Below are positions 61,909 through 64,000 of a stretch of 64,000 nt of DNA, one piece after another (position 1 is the first letter of the stretch; each line of letters opens with the position of its first letter). The DNA lies in assembly GCF_900155645.1 (NCBI RefSeq), contig NZ_LT706985.1:1412051-1476050 (forward strand), given 5' to 3'. The position numbers and the translations under genes are program-made. The DNA is from Vaginimicrobium propionicum. Lineage in GTDB: Bacteria; Actinomycetota; Actinomycetes; Propionibacteriales; Propionibacteriaceae. The notes beneath the pieces are model-generated. The model made no database searches. It saw only the letters and a program-made list of their open reading frames with translations, and was not told the origin of the DNA.

Positions 61909-62982
61909 CTAGGCCTTATACCCCGGCTTGGACGCATTATCGCTAGCTAAACCTGCCTTAACCAGCACCTCAACGATCTTGTCGAGGGTTGCCTGACATG
62001 GATAACGACCATCTGCAAGCGCTACCTTGGCTGAGTAATAGCCAGTTTTCCCAACGTGAGTCAACTCACCCAAATCCACCATCTCAATTCGTCCGTCGCG
62101 CAAGCCACGATTCCAGCTAGATTTACGGAAAATTCGCCACCGCCGCACAAATAGCACCTTTCCGACTGCCTGGACGTGATCCTTGCGCCCACTCAAATGC
62201 CAAATCTTAGTTGCCCGATCAATCCCAGGATCGGCACTCATAATTCCAGCCATCGACATTACGCGCACTGGCATACCCAAAGACGCCAAATACCAGGTAG
62301 CTCCCACCGCAATTTGCGCGCCTCCACTCCAGCCCAGCAGGGTCACAGGTTTTTTATGTTCAGGCACGTAACCATGTCTAAGCAAGGCAGCCGCTATCTG
62401 CTGAGCGACAGCCATATTAAAAACTGGCCCATATCGCCTATCAGAGCTAACCAGCATCTGAAAAGCGTTACGAATATTTATTAAGGACGCCAGAAACCGG
62501 CCAGGTTTTTTATCGTATTTCCACCCGCGTAGCTTGCGCCAAACACCAGACAATCTTCGTCCCCTAGTCAGAGCCTGATTTTCAACGGAATACGGGTATA
62601 CGTCCCAAACCACAGTGGTATCCCCCAACCGTTCAATCAAACTATTTACCATCGGCACTTCGAGCACTGGCAGCTGGTCGGGACCAGACGTCCCGATCCC
62701 AGATAAGTAGACGAGATAGTGGTCAGTCTCTTTCTGATTTAACACCAACTTTGGGGTGACATTTCGCTCTTCTTCGGCTAACGCTAAGTCATCCGAAACC
62801 ACTGCCCCGCTCATAGCCTCAGATAGCTGTGGCCAGGTGAAAATAGGCGGATGGTCGCCGTCTAAACTTTGGGTGATATCCAAACTGTTGTGCTGCCACC
62901 ACGTCAACGCCTCGTTTGGCGCCACCATGGCTGCAATAATTAGCGCCAAGATGATTACCCCAGTTATCTGCAAGACAATCAT
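61909..62982 (-). CDS. Membrane-anchored alpha/beta-hydrolase-like protein
   Basis: A 357-residue protein with an N-terminal membrane anchor (residues 3-22) and a hydrolase-like core: [16 protein letters not shown], the nucleophile elbow [13 protein letters not shown], and a late His in [11 protein letters not shown]. The substrate is unknown; family members of this type occur in actinobacteria. The start overlaps the stop of the next upstream gene in ATGA, showing coupling. Confidence 0.65.
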   Translation of the reverse strand: MIVLQITGVIILALIIAAMVAPNEALTWWQHNSLDITQSLDGDHPPIFTWPQLSEAMSGAVVSDDLALAEEERNVTPKLVLNQKETDHYLVYLSGIGTSGPDQLPVLEVPMVNSLIERLGDTTVVWDVYPYSVENQALTRGRRLSGVWRKLRGWKYDKKPGRFLASLINIRNAFQMLVSSDRRYGPVFNMAVAQQIAAALLRHGYVPEHKKPVTLLGWSGGAQIAVGATWYLASLGMPVRVMSMAGIMSADPGIDRATKIWHLSGRKDHVQAVGKVLFVRRWRIFRKSSWNRGLRDGRIEMVDLGELTHVGKTGYYSAKVALADGRYPCQATLDKIVEVLVKAGLASDNASKPGYKA

Positions 62983-63650
62983 TGCAAGTCTCCAGCAGAC
63001 ATTAGGTCTTTTACGCCGATAATCGGGCGACCCGTGATAGCTCTAAAGATTCGTTCAGATAACCGCAGTGGTGAATACTCAAACACCCAGTTCAGAGCCA
63101 AAGTGCCTAGCCAAGCGCCTAAAGTTAGGATGAGTGCAATCGGACGCGCGAGACCCAGGCTGGCCTCAATCATCATCCACATCGTAACTAGCATCCATAC
63201 ACTGAGCACTCGGGCAATACCTGGGCCGCTATATGGCAGAAACACTAAAAACCCGAACCAATAAGGGGCATAAGCAACTAGGACGATAGGCACCAAAACC
63301 TCTAATCCCCAATTGCCGCCAACCACCCAATGCGTCAATAAGGCCAAAATCGCCGCCTGAATAACCCCTACTGCTACTAACCCGATGCCAGAGGCCAACA
63401 AGGTGGCGAACCGTCTAGCGCCACGCACCCGATTAATGGCTAGCACTACCGACTGGCCGAGCATGGTGGAGATACCCCCGACAAGGGCTATACCGATAGG
63501 TACTGACCACTGAAATTGCCCACAATTAGACAGCTGGCCGGTTAGCCGCAACGCCGAGGCAAGTGTAGAGATAAGCGCGCCCAAGTAGTCGATGAGGTAA
63601 GCGACGAACCACTGCACGCTTCCATCATTACACGAGGCGGGCTTGGTCAT
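62979..63650 (-). CDS. Polytopic membrane protein of unknown function
   Basis: A 223-residue protein with about five hydrophobic segments and a C-terminal cytoplasmic tail. I recognise no family signature with certainty. It overlaps the hydrolase-like gene by 4 bases, so the two probably act together at the membrane. The ATG at 63650 lies about 40 bases from the DnaA-box-like cluster. Confidence 0.65.
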   Translation of the reverse strand: MTKPASCNDGSVQWFVAYLIDYLGALISTLASALRLTGQLSNCGQFQWSVPIGIALVGGISTMLGQSVVLAINRVRGARRFATLLASGIGLVAVGVIQAAILALLTHWVVGGNWGLEVLVPIVLVAYAPYWFGFLVFLPYSGPGIARVLSVWMLVTMWMMIEASLGLARPIALILTLGAWLGTLALNWVFEYSPLRLSERIFRAITGRPIIGVKDLMSAGDLQ

Positions 63651-63693
63651 CGCTGACTAGCTTGGAGCACATTTACCGAAAACTTTTCACCTG

Positions 63694-63920
63694 CTATCCA
63701 CCGTTATCCACAAAGTTAACAACAGGCTTGTAACTACAAGCGTGTAGTTTTCCCCAAACTGTGGATAACCCTGTGGATTAATTGCAAAGATCGTCAGACT
63801 TTCCCCAAAACCCCTACTAAATAGGCGTTGGATGCCATCGCTAGCGCGGGCACAAAAAGCTAGAACCTTTCTTACAAAGATCACTGATTGTTAACTTTTA
63901 ATTCATAATTTGGTGAACTA
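63694..63920. other. Candidate oriC (DnaA-box cluster and A+T-rich stretch)
   Basis: DnaA-box-like sequences are a perfect TTATCCACA (63704-63712), a perfect inverse TGTGGATAA (63760-63768), the near match TGTGGATTA (63772-63780) and a weaker CTATCCACC (63694-63702). A+T-rich sequence follows (63890-63915). Such clusters mark actinobacterial origins, usually next to dnaA. Only one end is in the window. Confidence 0.55.
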
Positions 63921-63940
63921 GACACTCTGAAATAGGAATT

Positions 63941-64000
63941 GTGAAACAAAAGCACGCATCGGCCAGTCTAGCCGTCGAGGAGGTCAATCCGGCATGCGTT
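63941..64000 (+). CDS. N-terminal fragment of an open frame, possibly dnaA
   Basis: A GTG at 63941 opens 20 codons to the window edge (KQKHASASLAVEEVNPACV after the start). AGGA lies 4 bases upstream. Position next to DnaA boxes suggests dnaA, but the residues alone do not show it. Confidence 0.3.
   Translation, partial: MKQKHASASLAVEEVNPACV

Overview
The window looks like chromosomal DNA of a host-associated actinobacterium of moderate G+C, most like the Actinomycetaceae. The evidence is a mycothiol pair (mshA-mshB), actinobacterial-style CysS, RlmB, Pta and AckA, a sensor kinase/regulator pair of the actinobacterial NarL type, many GTG starts and several genes with no visible ribosome binding site. 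I cannot name the species.

Layout. 1-17.7 kb is mostly housekeeping: a partial hexose-6-phosphate mutarotase, mshA-mshB, a TrpB2-type enzyme, an azlC-azlD exporter, a degenerate carbamoyltransferase-like protein, an antiporter, cysS-rlmB, a GT2/Alg14/Alg13 glycosyltransferase set, plsC-SDR, a BCCT transporter and ackA. 18-31 kb is an A+T-richer surface-glycan island. It holds a three-domain glycosyltransferase (GT2-DUF4422-GT8), two GT4 enzymes, a flippase, a LicC-LicA fusion with an N-terminal winged helix, a nucleotidyltransferase fused to a CobD/HisC-like PLP enzyme, and two LicD phosphotransferases. Together these suggest a polysaccharide decorated with phosphocholine and perhaps a second phospho-amino-alcohol. 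31.5-45.4 kb is metabolic: a maltodextrin operon (malE-malF-malG-malQ-lacI-yesL) with four LacI-type operators, pta, nfo, fhs, a BTAD-domain protein and an MFS carrier. 45.8-49.6 kb carries a sigma-like factor, an orphan TRAP binding protein and a two-component system.

Accessory region. 50.2-60.1 kb starts at a tRNA-Thr(CGT) and is a patchwork of acquired and decaying DNA. It contains remnants of hsdM, rhuM and hsdR, and a low-G+C Firmicutes-like cassette (padR, HAAS-domain membrane protein, hydrolase with an apparent AUA start). It also has the tail of a large serine recombinase, an AlbA_2 ATP-binding regulator bracketed by two 65-bp palindromic repeats that abut a truncated yefM, a RelB-MazF pair, and two divergent DUF4143 ATPases. 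The most unusual signal is here: the AlbA_2 gene and both DUF4143 genes are each preceded by a different short motif repeated with exactly the same 23-bp period.

60.1-64 kb returns to core genes (glnS, two membrane-associated proteins) and ends in a cluster of DnaA-box-like sequences that may be oriC, followed by the first 20 codons of an open frame.
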